A stretch of DNA of 64,000 nt from Buddleja alternifolia (GCA_019426215.1 CM033394.1:39306423-39370422), one strand, 5' to 3'; positions 1 to 10,830 are shown, numbered from the stretch's first letter. Numbers and translations are program-made. Notes: generated from the letters alone by a model not told the origin.

Positions 1-296
1 TAGCCCCTTTTAAATTTGCCAAATTTTACCTGGCTTTTCTTGGCCTTTTTGGGTTCTGCTGAATGCACTTGAAAAGGGTAGACAGTCTACACTCTAGAGA
101 CAGTAGACATACAGAATTCAAGAACTTTGGCAGACTAATGTATTGGTGAAATGTCAAATCTGTCCCCTTAAATTCATTAAACGTCAGCACTTAGTAGCCC
201 CTAATTAGTACGGATTGCAGTGCTAGCACCGCCAGATGTGCTCAACTGGTCAGCCTTATACTGGGTTGACTGAAAATTACTTGCATACATCCAACC
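1..296. other. intergenic, no gene seen
   Basis: No convincing open reading frame, splice structure or repeat end was recognised here. The sequence is of ordinary composition up to the target duplication of the following SINE. Confidence 0.5.
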
Positions 297-306
297 TTCA
301 ACACCA

Positions 307-501
307 TTTTTTTTTTTTTTTCGTTTATACCAAGGGTTTTCACTACCGAATATCGGAGACTAATTTCTTCGAAACGTAGAGATTATCGAATTGGGTTTTG
401 CCTCTCCCAACAAAATATTTTCCATACACACGGATCGAACCCTTGATAGTATACTTAAGAAACCCAACTATCTACCAACTGTGCTGGACCTTGTTGGTAC
501 T
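307..501 (-). mobile_element. tRNA-derived SINE
   Basis: Read on the minus strand, this carries a tRNA-like head: an A-box-like stretch (GCACAGTTGGTAGATA) near 475-490 and a B box (GGGTTCGATCC) at about 432-442. It ends in a poly(A) tail, seen as a T run at 307-321 on the plus strand. A near-identical 10-bp direct repeat, ttcaacacca (297-306) and ttcaatacca (502-511), brackets it and is the probable target duplication with one mismatch. SINEs are non-autonomous RNA polymerase III retroposons that need LINE enzymes to move. This copy is probably old. Confidence 0.7.
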
Positions 502-511
502 TTCAATACCA

Positions 512-662
512 AATGATGTAAATTAAAACATATCAATATATAATATATATTTATCAAAAAACATAATATATATAATTATTAATGTGCTTGATTTGCACTA
601 GTTGGTGTACATCACACCCCGTGTATATAAGAATTTTTCGAATCGATTAAGTAGGAGATTAG

Positions 663-704
<42 letters not shown>

Positions 705-799
705 ATGGAGATTAGATAAAATAATATATAAGATAAGTTTGCCATGATATATCTACATATAACATTTACCAAATTAAAGCGATGCTCTCCAAATCAAAT
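512..799. repeat. AT-rich spacer with (TA)n microsatellite
   Basis: A pure (TA)n tract runs from about 666 to 701 inside very AT-rich DNA. No gene is visible in this stretch. Confidence 0.6.
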
Positions 800-1030
800 T
801 TATAAGTTTCTTGTCCCTATCAACGGGTAAATATAGGGACGATATTGTGGAAGGGATTCTTGGAAGCATCTCGGATAGCCAGCAACGTAAAATTCGGCAA
901 TGGCAGATTCGATAGATTCAGGATTAACGGCACATGCATGAAGTGTTACTTCGTGGGGCATGTGTGATATGCGATTGAACAAAAAAATTATGCCGGTAAA
1001 AACTAGAAAGAGGAGCAAACTTCTAAACAT
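800..1030 (-). CDS. possible small secreted protein, unknown
   Basis: An intact 76-codon frame. The protein begins MFRSLLLFLVF and has a hydrophobic segment over residues 4-18 that looks like a signal peptide or anchor. The rest is hydrophilic with two cysteines (residues 33 and 55) and several Tyr-Pro pairs near the C-terminus. I do not recognise the family. The case for a real gene is the good TATA-like box (TATATAAAG on the minus strand at 1091-1099) about 65 bp upstream of the ATG, and the start-proximal signal-like segment. Against it are its shortness and lack of recognised homologues. A three-codon upstream ORF (ATG near 1049) precedes the main start. It may instead be a chance frame or a decayed fragment. 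Confidence 0.35.
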   Translation of the reverse strand: MFRSLLLFLVFTGIIFLFNRISHMPHEVTLHACAVNPESIESAIAEFYVAGYPRCFQESLPQYRPYIYPLIGTRNL

Positions 1031-1090
1031 GAGGGTTTACATAGAGTCATGGGATCATAAAAATGACTTAGACTACAAGACTAGTGAAAT

Positions 1091-1099
1091 CTTTATATA
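1091..1099 (-). promoter_or_regulatory. TATA-like box upstream of the 76-codon ORF
   Basis: On the minus strand the sequence reads TATATAAAG, a good plant TATA match, about 60-70 bp before the ATG at 1030. That spacing would leave a short 5' untranslated leader. Function is inferred from position only. Confidence 0.35.
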
Positions 1100-1263
1100 G
1101 CTATAGCCAATATTTTGTTTTTAAACCGAATGGTGAGAATTACGTCATTTTAATAATTTGATTCACATTGTAATAATGTGAGATTATATATTTTCATCGT
1201 CTGATACGAAAAACACTAGTATACATCAACAATTTGATTCACATTAAAATGATCTCACACATG

Positions 1264-1436
1264 GACAGATTCAGGGGCTGGTGGGGGCACCCCCTCCCCC
1301 TTCAACTTAATTTGAAAAATTAATTGTTTTACCCTACAAATTTTTGAAATATAAAATTTTACCCCCTCCAAAATTTAAAAAACATCAAATTTTGCCCCCC
1401 ACCAAACTTATATTCCTGACTCTGTCCCTGACTCCT
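1264..1436. repeat. short dispersed repeat, GACAGAGTCAGG-ended
   Basis: The ends are imperfect inverted repeats: ggacagattcaggggc at 1263-1278 and, on the other strand, gggacagagtcagg at about 1417-1430. The inside is runs of C/G next to AT-rich blocks. Similar blocks with related ends occur at 25720-25830, 37390-37580 and about 56700-56885, so this is a dispersed non-autonomous family. No clear target duplication was found. Confidence 0.5.
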
Positions 1437-1522
1437 AATCTCACCCTTTTGATATATTGAAAACATTGGTGTATATATGCAAATGTTACCCCAACGTACA
1501 ACATCCAAACACCAACACTGCA

Positions 1523-1525
<3 letters not shown>

Positions 1526-1559
<34 letters not shown>
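1526..1559. repeat. (TA)n microsatellite
   Basis: An uninterrupted TA dinucleotide tract. Confidence 0.9.
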
Positions 1560-1562
<3 letters not shown>

Positions 1563-1602
1563 GTACTTAGTCATAAAGTCTAAGGTGAGTAAAGAAAACA
1601 AA

Positions 1603-2155
1603 GGCCCTAATTAGATGACCACATCTCCTTTGAAAAAAGCTTTTTAGAGATTTTTTTCTCTAAAAATATATTTGTTTGACATATCATGAGATTTTCTTTA
1701 AGAAAAATATCTCAAAATTATGGCTAATTTTGAAGAATTCTTGCGAAAAAAGAGAAAAAATAAATTTTTACTATTCATTATTTGACAATTTACCCATCGA
1801 TTAAAAAGGGTTGTTTCGGCTATCTCCCAACACCGAGAGTCAAATTAATCACATATTTTAATACAAAATAACGCAACATGCAAAATAAGATCCACTTTGC
1901 CTATTTTTTGATGTCTAAATCGATGAATTTGAGTAGATATATCTATGAAAAATTATGTCTAAACACCAATCCAAACAAATTTTTCACAACAAAAAATATA
2001 TCACATCAACCATAATCATTACATGTTTTTCTCTAAAAAATACTCATCCAAACACATTTTTAACACCACATTTTTTATCTCTAAAAAGTATTTTTTTTTT
2101 CACTTTTGTCATGAAAAAAAAATCTCTGAGATGAATATGCCATCCAATTAGGGTC
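1603..2155. mobile_element. MITE-like element, ends ggccctaatt
   Basis: The left end ggccctaattagatg and the reverse complement of the right end, gaccctaattggatg, are inverted repeats with two mismatches. The interior (553 bp) is AT-rich, non-coding and partly self-complementary. No target duplication is evident, so the exact borders and superfamily are uncertain. Confidence 0.5.
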
Positions 2156-2570
2156 ACAGTTGCTTTGAGAGGGCACACAGAAATGGTACTGAAGGATCAC
2201 GTTTCACAAAGCCCTCCATTTTCATATTTAAAAACCTAGCTAATAATTTATATAGTCCGCAGACAGCGGCTATTAATACTGGGACACACCCACTCTCCCA
2301 TCTTTCTTTCTCCAACCACAAAACTACAGTAGTACATATACATATACGTACACAATTAATAGACACGTCACACTTCCAAAACTAACATGCATGTCATTTT
2401 AGATTACAAGTAAGAAAGTGCAAAGTTCGAAGATTCAGTGAGGTGATACAAAATAGGATATATATATATATATATATATAGATATATATATATATATAAT
2501 GCATATAAGAAGGTTCCATGAATCAAGGGTCAAAATCATGTGACTTGACCCATTACATAAGGAGGGCTCT

Positions 2571-2608
<38 letters not shown>

Positions 2609-2707
2609 GTTAGATTATATTGCAGAACCATTTTTCTTGCACTAGTGTCACTAAAAGATCTTACTTAGCTTTCTAACCATTTTTACCGTTAGAATCGCAG
2701 AAGAAAA
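2156..2707 (+). promoter_or_regulatory. upstream region of the CLE gene with (TA)n and (CT)n tracts
   Basis: No gene was seen here. A (TA)n tract at 2459-2498 is followed by a TATA-like catataagaagg near 2502. A pure (CT)n tract lies at 2574-2605, about 100 bp before the ATG. Pyrimidine-rich (CT)n stretches are common around plant transcription starts and in 5' leaders, so the core promoter probably lies between about 2490 and 2610. This is inference from position. Confidence 0.4.
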
Positions 2708-3037
2708 ATGATGGTTTGTATCGACTGCGAAAGGAGGGGAATTAGAAGGAGAAAGAAAAATATTGCAGTAATTATTTTGTCTCTTGGTTTCATATTAATA
2801 TTTTCAGAAATCTGTTCATTATCCTCCGCCGAGAACATCACCGGTGGCGGCGGCGCACGGCGGTCTCCGGCGAGAAAAGCCCGCTTCGTCATCAACCAGA
2901 CCCGGAACCATGCAAGAGCTTCTTCAAGCCCATCAAAATTAGTGAGTAAGCAGAAATATTATTCAGGCGCAGATCACAAATTGTATGAAGAGGAACAGAG
3001 ATTAGTACGCACAGGGCCCAACCCTCTTCACAACTAA
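2708..3037 (+). CDS. CLE: CLE family signalling-peptide precursor
   Basis: An intact, intronless 109-codon frame for a CLV3/ESR-related prepropeptide. After a basic N-terminus (residues 1-18, rich in Arg/Lys) comes a hydrophobic segment (residues 19-41) that should act as signal sequence or anchor. A variable middle region follows. The C-terminal 12 residues are RLVRTGPNPLHN, directly before the stop. In the family this dodecapeptide is cut out, proline-modified and secreted, then sensed by leucine-rich receptor kinases controlling meristem, root or vascular fate. Gly6, Pro7, Asn8, Pro9, His11 and Asn12 fit the consensus. Position 4 is Arg where many members have Pro; the form is closest in my memory to CLE16/CLE17-type peptides (His at position 4). 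Length is typical. The first of two adjacent ATGs is used as start; starting at codon 2 changes little. Confidence 0.9.
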   Translation: MMVCIDCERRGIRRRKKNIAVIILSLGFILIFSEICSLSSAENITGGGGARRSPARKARFVINQTRNHARASSSPSKLVSKQKYYSGADHKLYEEEQRLVRTGPNPLHN

Positions 3038-3721
3038 ATTACATTATACTATATTATATGATCCATCGATGGCTTTGCTACTATGAATTCTAATGGCTAC
3101 TTATTTTAGATTATTTCAATTAGAGAAAAATTAAAGATTGTGTAAGTTAATTAAGCTTCTAAGCATGCTATCAGCCTTTTTTTGAATTTATTCTTTTTTT
3201 TTTTTTGCTGTTTTGAATTAGAATTAATGGTAGCATGGCTTTAATGGTGTTAATGCTATTGCTTCTCTTTGCAGTAGTACTGTTTCTTTTTTTGTCCTGT
3301 AACATTACTGTTCTTGTATTAATTGCTGTAGTTACTGTTTTCATCTACTTCTACCTTTTTTCAGTATTTGATTCTTTTTAACTTTGGCGGTTAGCAATAT
3401 TCTATGTCGGTTTGAAATTTTAATTCATATTGAGGGGAAATTGGGGTAATTTTATGGTGGATCGGGAGTATTGCTCTTGGTCTATTTTTCACCATAAAAA
3501 TACTTGGAATAAAGTGGTTTACACAGGATAGATGGGTGTGAAAACCATCTCACTCATTTTAAATGTGTGTTGTAAAATGGATCGGGAGCAACACTCACTG
3601 TCCACCTTAGAATTTTTTGGAAAATTCTAGCCTGCTCCCGATTCGGTCAAACCTATGTGTATTTTATTAAATAACTTATCAATTATATGACAAGTATAAT
3701 ACACTCTCCTTACGAAATACA
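3038..3721. other. 3' flank of the CLE gene, no second gene seen
   Basis: The first few hundred bases are probably the 3' untranslated region. Near 3460-3485 and 3578-3603 the motif ggatcgggag recurs in direct orientation, with an inverted ctcccgat near 3634-3641. This may be a decayed short element. Nothing else was recognised. Confidence 0.4.
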
Positions 3722-3726
3722 CTTGG
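3722..3726. repeat. left target-site duplication of copia element (cttgg)
   Basis: cttgg here matches cttgg at 8786-8790 perfectly. Copia integrases leave a 5-bp duplication, so this fixes both element borders. Confidence 0.9.
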
Positions 3727-4283
3727 TGTTAGGAATCAATGCGCATAAACGAACTTAAAAGTAAAGAGAAAGCTAGAAAAAAGAGACAGCGATTTTACGT
3801 GGTTCGGCAAATTGCCTAAGTCTACGGACCTATGCTAGAGAGATTTTATTATTCTTCAGAGAGAGATACATTTACAATGAAGAGAATATCATCTACTTAT
3901 ATGTTCTACACTTGGAGACTAAGTTATAATGACCTAATCTGAGTAGGTAACTCAAAACTTGCCAAAATAACACAAAATCGCGTCAAAATAATGCTCCCAA
4001 CGTAGGACCCGCGCCCAGGCGCCGACTGGCCACGCCTGGGCACCACTGTGCCGGCGCCTAGGCGACATCATGGCCACGCCTGGGCGCCATCATGGCCACG
4101 CTTGGGCGCCGCCAGCAGTGTCTCATCGCCATGTGCGCCCCATCTTCTGCATCCTGCTCCTAGGCGTGCATATGGCTGCGCCTGGGCGTCCTTTGACTCT
4201 CCCGGAATCCCCGAAACATGCTCTTTCTTACTTTGAACAATCCCTTTGGTACTTTGACTTGTCTCCACACTTTAAACCCATCA
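3727..4283 (-). repeat. copia 3' LTR (557 bp)
   Basis: On the plus strand it starts tgttaggaatc and ends catca, and it is clearly the same sequence as 8295-8785. Both contain the block acgtggttcggcaaattgcc. This copy has extra degenerate GC-rich repeats (units like cgcctgggcgccatcatggc) at about 4010-4115 that are shorter in the other LTR, giving the 66-bp length difference. Several short ORFs here are by-products of that GC-rich repeat. Confidence 0.95.
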
Positions 4284-4298
4284 TTCTCCCACTTGGAG
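4284..4298 (-). other. copia polypurine tract
   Basis: Read on the minus strand, a purine-rich stretch (CCAAGTGGGAGAA) directly precedes the 3' LTR, the expected place for plus-strand DNA priming. Confidence 0.7.
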
Positions 4299-4631
4299 AC
4301 CAAACTCAAAGTAAAAACACAAACTCTTCATCAAACTCCATGACTCTTCATCTTCCAAATGAAAGCACTCTCTCTCTAGCATAAGTCGGCCTCCTCATCA
4401 CATAAGTTCGAGGCCAACTGAGGCCATGCAAAACCTCAGTTTCTATGTGGTAACTCCCTTAGTTAACATATCCGTCGGATTCTTCACACCAAGCACCTTC
4501 TTCAACTCCAAAGTTCCATCATCTATCATCCCTCGGATATGATGATACTTCAATTAAATATGCTTCATCCTCGAGTGAAACACAGGATTCTTTGCCAAAC
4601 AAATGACACGTTGACTATCACTATAAAGTGC

Positions 4632-7475
4632 TCAATCTCGTTGCTCCTTATCAATCTCCCTCAGAAAGTTCTTCAACCAAACCATCTCTTTGCCAGCTTC
4701 TGAAATGGCAATGTACTCAGCCTCGGTTGTGGAGAGTACACACTTTTGTAGCCTAGAAGTCCAACTTATTGCAGTGCCACCTACAGTGTAAATGTACCCC
4801 GATGTACTCTTCCGACCATCTTGATCACCACCTAAATCTGCATCCACGAAGCCCTCCAAAGTAACACTATTGCTCGAAAAACATAAACATATACTCGATG
4901 TACCCCTCAAATACCTCAGTAGTCACTTTACCGCTTCCTAATGCTTTAACCCCGGATTAGCCATATACCAACTCACAACTCCCACTGCATGGGCTATATC
5001 CGGCCTTGCACACACCATTGTGTACATCAAACTCCCAATGGCGGAGGCATAGGGAACCTTTGCCATTTGATCTCGCTCTTCCTCAGTCTTAGGTGATTGT
5101 TCCTTGCTCAACTTGAAATGACTCCCCAAAGGTGTACTTTTAGACTTTGCATTTGAGATTGCAAATCTAGCAAGTACCTTTTCAATGTACTTCTCTTGAG
5201 TCAACTTGAGACTCCCACTCGACCTATCTCGAATGATCCTCATCCCGAGAATTGTATTTGCAGCTCCCAAGTCTTTCATCTCAAATTCCGTGGATAGTTG
5301 TTTTTTCAACTTATCAATTTCTCACATGTTAGATCCAACTACTAACATATCATCCACATACAGTAGCAATATGATGTAACAATCCCTAAACTTCTTGAAA
5401 TAACAGCAATGGTCCATTTGACACCTAGCATATCCACTACTAGCCATGAAAGTGTCAAACTTCTTATACCATTGCCCCGGAGCCTGTTTAAGTCCATACA
5501 AGCTTTTTTCTAGCTTGCAACAAGGTTTTCTCCTCCATCCTCCAGAAAACCTTCCGGTTGAACCATGTAGATATCCTCCTCCAAATCCCCATGAAGGAAT
5601 GCCATATTTATGTCTAATTGTTCAAGATGCAAATCCTCTGCAACAACAACACTTAGAAACATCCTTATAGTAGTCAACTTAACAACCGGCGAAAATATTT
5701 CAGTGTAGTTAATCCCTTCCTTCTGCTGGAACGCTTTGACCACCAACCTCGCCTTGTACCTTTTACTACCATTCGGTTCATCCTTAACCCGAAATACCCA
5801 CTTGTTCTGCAAAGCCCGTTTCCCCTTCGGTAACTCAGTCAACCTCCAAGTTCTATTTCTCTCTAGCGAGCTCATTTTATCCTTCATGGCTAGCTCCCAC
5901 TTGAGAGAATCTTCTACACGCATCGCCTCTTTGTACAACTCGGGCTCACTTGAATCCTTCAAAAGTAAATAGTGTAAGGAAGGGGAATACCTCATGTTTG
6001 GTTTAAGAGTTCTACTCGATCTTCTCAAGGTTGGTGGTGGAGTCTCCGGATCATCCTCGATCTTATTCTCAGTGTCATTCCCAACAACCTCGTCTAGAGT
6101 GATCTCTTCCAATATCGCCTTTGGTCTTTCATTTTCCTCAGTCTCTGCTCCAAGTATATCCATGTAGAGCACCTTTTCATTGAACGTGACATCCTTATGC
6201 CTTATGATTTTGTTATTTTGGTAATCCCAGAACCGATACCCAAAACTGTCTCCTTCATAACCAATAAAGATACACTTATGTGCCTTAGGATCCAACTTAT
6301 CCCTGTCATCAGAACTTCGCAAGACATAAGATAAACAACTTAAAATTTTTAAATGTGATAAATTTACCTCCTTTCCAGACCAAACGTCCTCCGGTATTTT
6401 GAAGTCCAACGGTACTGAAGGTCCTTGATTGATGAGGTAAGTCGCCATGCTCACTGAATCAGCCCAAAAAATCTTTGGCAACCCGGAGTAAAGCCTCATG
6501 CTCCCAACTCGTTCATTCAAGGTTCTATTCATCCGCTCTGAAATCCCATTCTGCTGCGGAGTCCCCGGAATGGTCTTGATCATCTTGATCACATTCTCTG
6601 CACAATAGTCTTTGAACTCTTGGCTATCGTACTCCCCGCCATTATCCGACCTTAGACACTTTAATCTCAACCCCATTTTATTCTCGACTTCTGTCTTCCA
6701 CTTTCTAAAGGTATTAAACACATCCGACTTATTTTTCAGAAAATAGACCCATACATTTCGAGTGGAATCATCAATGAAGGTAACATAATATCTTGACCCT
6801 CCAAGTGACTGTATGGGAGTCGGTCCCCATACATCAGTGTGCACAAGCTCCAACTTCTCTACCTTCAGTTCTCTACCCGTCTTGGAAAAAATCACCTTTT
6901 TCTGCTTCCCAAGTACACAGTCTTCGCAAAGACCCAATTCAACCGTCTTCGAGATTGGTAGCTTCCCCTTGGATGCCATGATTCTCATTCCCTTCTCACT
7001 GATATGCCTAGTCGCCTATGCCATAAGTGAACATCCTCAATGGCCTCGATTGCAGCAAATGAGTCCTTCACTATTTCTGTGGTATATAGAGTCCCCGACT
7101 TCTTACCACGAGCCACCACCAAATTCCCTTTGGTTATTTTCCATACACCATCACCAAACACCGTGGTGTACCCATCGCTGTCAATTTGACCCAGATCAAA
7201 TTTTTCCTCAACCCCGGAACATGTCTAACATTATGCAGTTTCAACTACATTCCCTGTGTCGTCGTCACTGTGACCTCACCCTTACCAACTATTTCCAAGG
7301 GTTCGTCATCTGCAAGAAAAACCTTTTCAAATTTTTCAGAAACATAATTTGTTAGATAATTCTTACATGAAGTAGCATGGAACGATGCACCTGAGTCCAG
7401 AACCCATTGGTCGACTGGACTGTCAACACAGCAAACTAAAGCATCTCTGACGTCGTCTACTGCTGCGTTTGCTTG
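4632..7475 (-). pseudogene. copia pol relic: protease, integrase, RT, RNase H
   Basis: Decayed minus-strand pol. In order: an aspartic protease motif (DSGAS) near 7400; a frameshift between about 7270 and 6990; a long intact block (6988-5510) with a GAG-pre-integrase segment (C-x2-C at CEDC) and the integrase core with its D, D and E (TDVWGP, SDNGGEYD, GISERMNRT), continuing into RT (DINMAFLHGDLEE); another frameshift near 5500-5310; the RT active-site box YVDDML at 5343-5360; more RT (5309-4938); a stop; and RNase H (4910-4632) with DADLGGD and STTEAEYIA. These are the enzymes for copying and inserting the element. All catalytic boxes are still readable, but no single frame joins them. The whole should be annotated as one broken polyprotein gene. 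Confidence 0.92.
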
Positions 7476-8252
7476 TTAATGTTCTCGGTTTTGATTGTGA
7501 CCTGCCTTTTCAGGACAATCCCTCTTGTAATGGCCTTTCTTCCCGCATCCCCAGCAATCAGCCTCCTTGCACGGTTTTGACTTCCCTCGCCCCTTTGACT
7601 TGGATCGACCTCTACGTTTCTGACCACCTCGTTGAACACCTCTTCCTCTGCTTTTCGCACTCAATGCAGCAGATATGAGTTCTCCTGATTCCCTCCGGTG
7701 AATATCCTCACTCAAAATCAGAACCCGAATCTCCTGAAGTTTCAACTTCCTTTAGCCAGACGAACTACTCACAGCAGTTACCATCGCACTCCAACTATCC
7801 GGCAATGAAGATAATAAGATTAAGGCCCTTACCTCATCCTCGAAATTAATATCAATTGAGCTCAATTGAGTGATGATCACGTTGAACTCGTTGATATGGT
7901 TGGTCACCGATCCTCTCTCCGTCATCCTCAAATTGAATAAACGTCTCATCAGGTAGACTTTATTCGATGCGGATGACTTCACATACATATTGGATAACGC
8001 CTTTATCAAACCCGCTGTTGTAGTTTGATCTTGGATGTTAAACATCACGTTTCTTGATAAGTCAATCGAATAAATCCTAGTGTTTGCCTATAATAACACC
8101 CAATCCTCGTCTGACATCTTTTCAGGCTTCTTCCCCGACAACGGTTGATGGAGCTTTTTTTGGTACAAATAATCCTCCATCTGTGTTTTCCAGAATCCAA
8201 AGTCTTTTCCATCAAATTTGTCAATCTTCACTTTTCCTTCTTCAGATGCCAT
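7476..8252 (-). pseudogene. copia gag relic with zinc knuckle
   Basis: The minus-strand ATG at 8252 opens a frame starting MASEEGKVKIDKFDG, typical of Tnt1-like gag. The same frame runs to 7476 but is broken by TAG at 8088-8090 (codon 55), TAA at 7752-7754 and TAA at 7476-7478. It holds a gag/UBN2 domain (centre about 7800-8040), a basic stretch, and a CCHC zinc knuckle (CWGCGKKGHYKRDC). Gag packages the element RNA. In Tnt1-like elements gag and pol form one frame, and protease follows here in the same frame, which agrees. The intact ancestor would have had no stop at any of these three places. Confidence 0.88.
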
Positions 8253-8278
8253 TGATTCACACAGATCGCTATAACCCG

Positions 8279-8293
8279 TGCTCTTGATACCAG
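8279..8293 (-). other. copia primer-binding site
   Basis: Just inside the 5' LTR, the minus strand reads TGGTATCAAGAGCA, complementary to the 3' end of plant initiator tRNA-Met apart from one extra A (the common form is TGGTATCAGAGC). It primes minus-strand DNA synthesis. Confidence 0.8.
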
Positions 8294-8294
8294 T

Positions 8295-8785
8295 TGTTAG
8301 GAATCAATGCGCATAAACGAACTTAAAAGTAAAGAGAAAGCAAGAAAAAAGAGACAACGATTATACGTGGTTCGGCAAATTGCCTACGTCCACGGACCTA
8401 TGCTAGAGATATTTTATTATTCTTGAGAGAGAGATACAATTGCAATGAAGAGAATGTCATCTACTTATATGTTCTACACTTGGAGACTAAGTTATAATGA
8501 CCTAATCCGAGCAGGTAACTCAAAACTTGCCAAAATAACACAAAATCGCGTCAAAATAGCGCTCCCAACGTCGGACCCGCGCCCAGACGCCGACTAGCCA
8601 CGCCTGCGCGCTGCTAGCAGTGCCTCATCGCATTGTGCGCCCCGTCTTCTGCATCCTGTGCCTAGGCACACATATGGCTAAGCCTGGGCACCGTTCGACT
8701 AGCCCAGAATCCCCGAAACATGCTCTTTCTTACTCCGAACGATCCCTTTGGTACTTTGACTTGTCTCCACACTTTAAATCCATCA
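8295..8785 (-). repeat. copia 5' LTR (491 bp)
   Basis: Matches the left LTR along its length but lacks part of its GC-rich repeats. It should hold the element promoter on the minus strand. Its outer end catca abuts the cttgg duplication at 8786-8790. Confidence 0.95.
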
Positions 8786-8790
8786 CTTGG

Positions 8791-9327
8791 GTGCGGCCAA
8801 ACTGGGTCAGAACTAGAATTTCCCCAGACTGAGTTGGATCAAAACAAGTTACGAGGACGTTTGGATGAGTTTAAAATGTAAGATATTTTGGGGAGGTTAC
8901 AAGCTTCATGAAATGTTTGAATAATTTATTTTTTGAGGAATTTACAAGCGATATGAAAATGTTTCAATTAAGCTCTCAAAACAAATAAGATGTTAGAAAA
9001 CCTTAGCATACCGTATAATATGATTGTGTTATAATTCCTATTACGCGGAGTTATGACAAAGGTATATATGAGTGGTTAGGCTATAGAAAGTGAATTTTTT
9101 TCCTTCACATTTATTGAGGGGGGGGGGATCCGCAGGGAGCGGCTCACATCATTCCAACAACCAGCAAGGAGCACCTCAGTATACGATTGCAAGCAGGGCT
9201 AAAACGGGGGAAGCGAGAAGATCTTGATCGAAAGCTCACAATTTGACCATTTCTCCTATTGTTGTGGGCTGATGTGCCTAAGCATCGTAGGAAAATGACA
9301 ATTGAAAGAGCTAAACATAAAGAATTG
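8791..9327. other. no gene seen
   Basis: AT-rich spacer with a G run near 9118-9128. No coding or clear repeat structure was recognised. Confidence 0.4.
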
Positions 9328-9559
9328 GAAAAATTATATACAAATCCGCATAATATGTAATTATCAAAAAACTTTCAATTATTAAAAATTACATAAAGTT
9401 TTTCTTATACTAAGGCATTTTTTTATAATTACACCCTCTTATGTATTTAAAAGTTTTTACAAATAGACTCCTTGAGGGGGGCTGTTGGTAATTTTCAATA
9501 AATGAGTGGAATTTTTTTTAACTACAGAAAAAGTGAGGGGTCTATGTGTAATTTTCCCT
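9328..9559. mobile_element. MITE-like element, gtgtaattttccc family
   Basis: Ends of the type aaattatatac and gtgtaattttccc form an imperfect inverted pair, and the interior holds the family block with ataattacaccctctta. Related copies occur at 31970-32224, 40042-40294, 41827-42057 and 43158-43663. This one is among the more decayed. Confidence 0.5.
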
Positions 9560-9717
9560 AATGAATTAGGTGAATTACTTCCTTAAGGCGCATAGTGCCC
9601 GATTTCTCTACATCATTTCATTTTCTCTCTCCAAAGCATAACTACTCATTTATATATTTATCTCATAAGTGTATGTGTATAGAAAGTGTAATACAATTAT
9701 TACAATTGATTAGCCCC

Positions 9718-10650
9718 TGGGATGCACGGATATATACTCCTAAAAAAGATCCTGTTCAGTATCGTACTTGTACCAGATACGGATATGGGTGGGATACGGG
9801 GTGGATACATATCAAATATGATTTTAAAAGTATTCAAAAATAAAAAATTAAAAAAAATTCTGGATACAGTATTCGATATGGAAATTAGAAGTGCCCGGGG
9901 AAGTATCGGATACGGTAGGGGTATTTTTATGATATTATGAAATACTTTTTGGGTCAAAACTCAAAATTCAAAAGTAAAAACTTATTACTATAATATTTTA
10001 ACAAAAAATCTACGATTAATTGGAAAAAATAAAAACGAGAATGGAGAAAAAACTCTCATCCGTCTTCTGCTCTGCAACTGCGATAACCAATATGAGATAG
10101 AAATCCGTCTTCGTCTTGCAAGTGCGAGTAATCCATCTTCTAGATTCCTTTCGGATTCCACCCTTTAGTTCTTCAAGAACTCTTCAAGTAAGTTATTTAG
10201 TATTTGAGATTTGTTTACAATTTTTAGTTTTGTTAAATATTTTGTTGTTGTGCTGAGTATAAACAATGAACACTCTTCTACTTTTAGTAATATGCAATAA
10301 TATGGATTGATGCTTGTATTTCTGTCTTGTAATGTTGTTCGAGAAAAAGATTGATAAAGTTTTAGAGCCACTTAATTGGTGTGTAGAATAAAGTTTCAAT
10401 AGTTATGACTAGAGTTATGACTATCGACTATAGAAATTTTATATGTTTAGTAATTAACTAATTATTATATAATAGCATCTTCATCTATAAGTATGAATGG
10501 TCATGTGCTTCATTTAGTGAATTGTAAAAAATTCAAGTTTTTATATATATAAAAAAAATCTATATCGTCGTATCCCCGGCATGTCGTATCCTAGAATTTT
10601 GAAAAATCGTGTATCCTCTATCCATGTCGTATCCGTATCCGTGCATCATA
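9718..10650. mobile_element. TIR element, ends gatgcacggatac
   Basis: The left end gatgcacggatat (9721) and the right end gtatccgtgcatc (inverted, about 10635-10647) form terminal inverted repeats. Just inside both ends the motifs gatacgg and gtatcc recur. A degenerate flanking pair (attagccc left, aattaagcc right) may be the duplication. The interior has no transposase. A related copy with the same layout lies at about 58158-58657. Confidence 0.55.
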
Positions 10651-10740
10651 AATTAAGCCACATTATATAGGCCACAAAACACCAAGTTCTAAAGAAAACA
10701 TAACTCAACAAGGAAACAAGATCAACTGAAAAGAAAATCT

Positions 10741-10830
10741 TAGGCTCTGGTTGGATGTGTTTCCAATTCATTTTCAACCGTCATTTTAAAAAATGTATGG
10801 GAGAATGTGTTTTTTTATTTTTGTATGAAA
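10741..10830. repeat. fragment of a longer dispersed repeat
   Basis: The block starting taggctctggttgg with cattttcaaccgtcattttaa resembles the ends of the repeats at about 22780-23330 and 60005-60660. Only one end is present before the copia relic starts. Confidence 0.35.

Larger units (their letters stand above)
3727..8785 (-). mobile_element. Ty1/copia LTR retrotransposon, Tork/Tnt1-like, full length but decayed
   Basis: A complete 5,059-bp element on the minus strand: LTR, primer-binding site, gag, protease, integrase, reverse transcriptase, RNase H, polypurine tract, LTR. Integrase before RT identifies the copia superfamily, and the RT motif style resembles the Tork/Tnt1 lineage. The 5-bp duplication cttgg is perfect. 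The coding region carries several stops and at least two frameshifts, so it cannot make a full polyprotein. The two LTRs differ by point changes and by a GC-rich insertion of about 65 bp in the left one, so the insertion is not very recent. Confidence 0.95.

Noticed and set aside
4048..4384. Overlapping frames on both strands rich in Ala, Pro, His and Arg
   Set aside because: They arise from the GC-rich repeat inside the copia LTR.
5446..7355. Several plus-strand frames opposite the copia pol region
   Set aside because: Shadows of the minus-strand pol; no domain on the plus strand.
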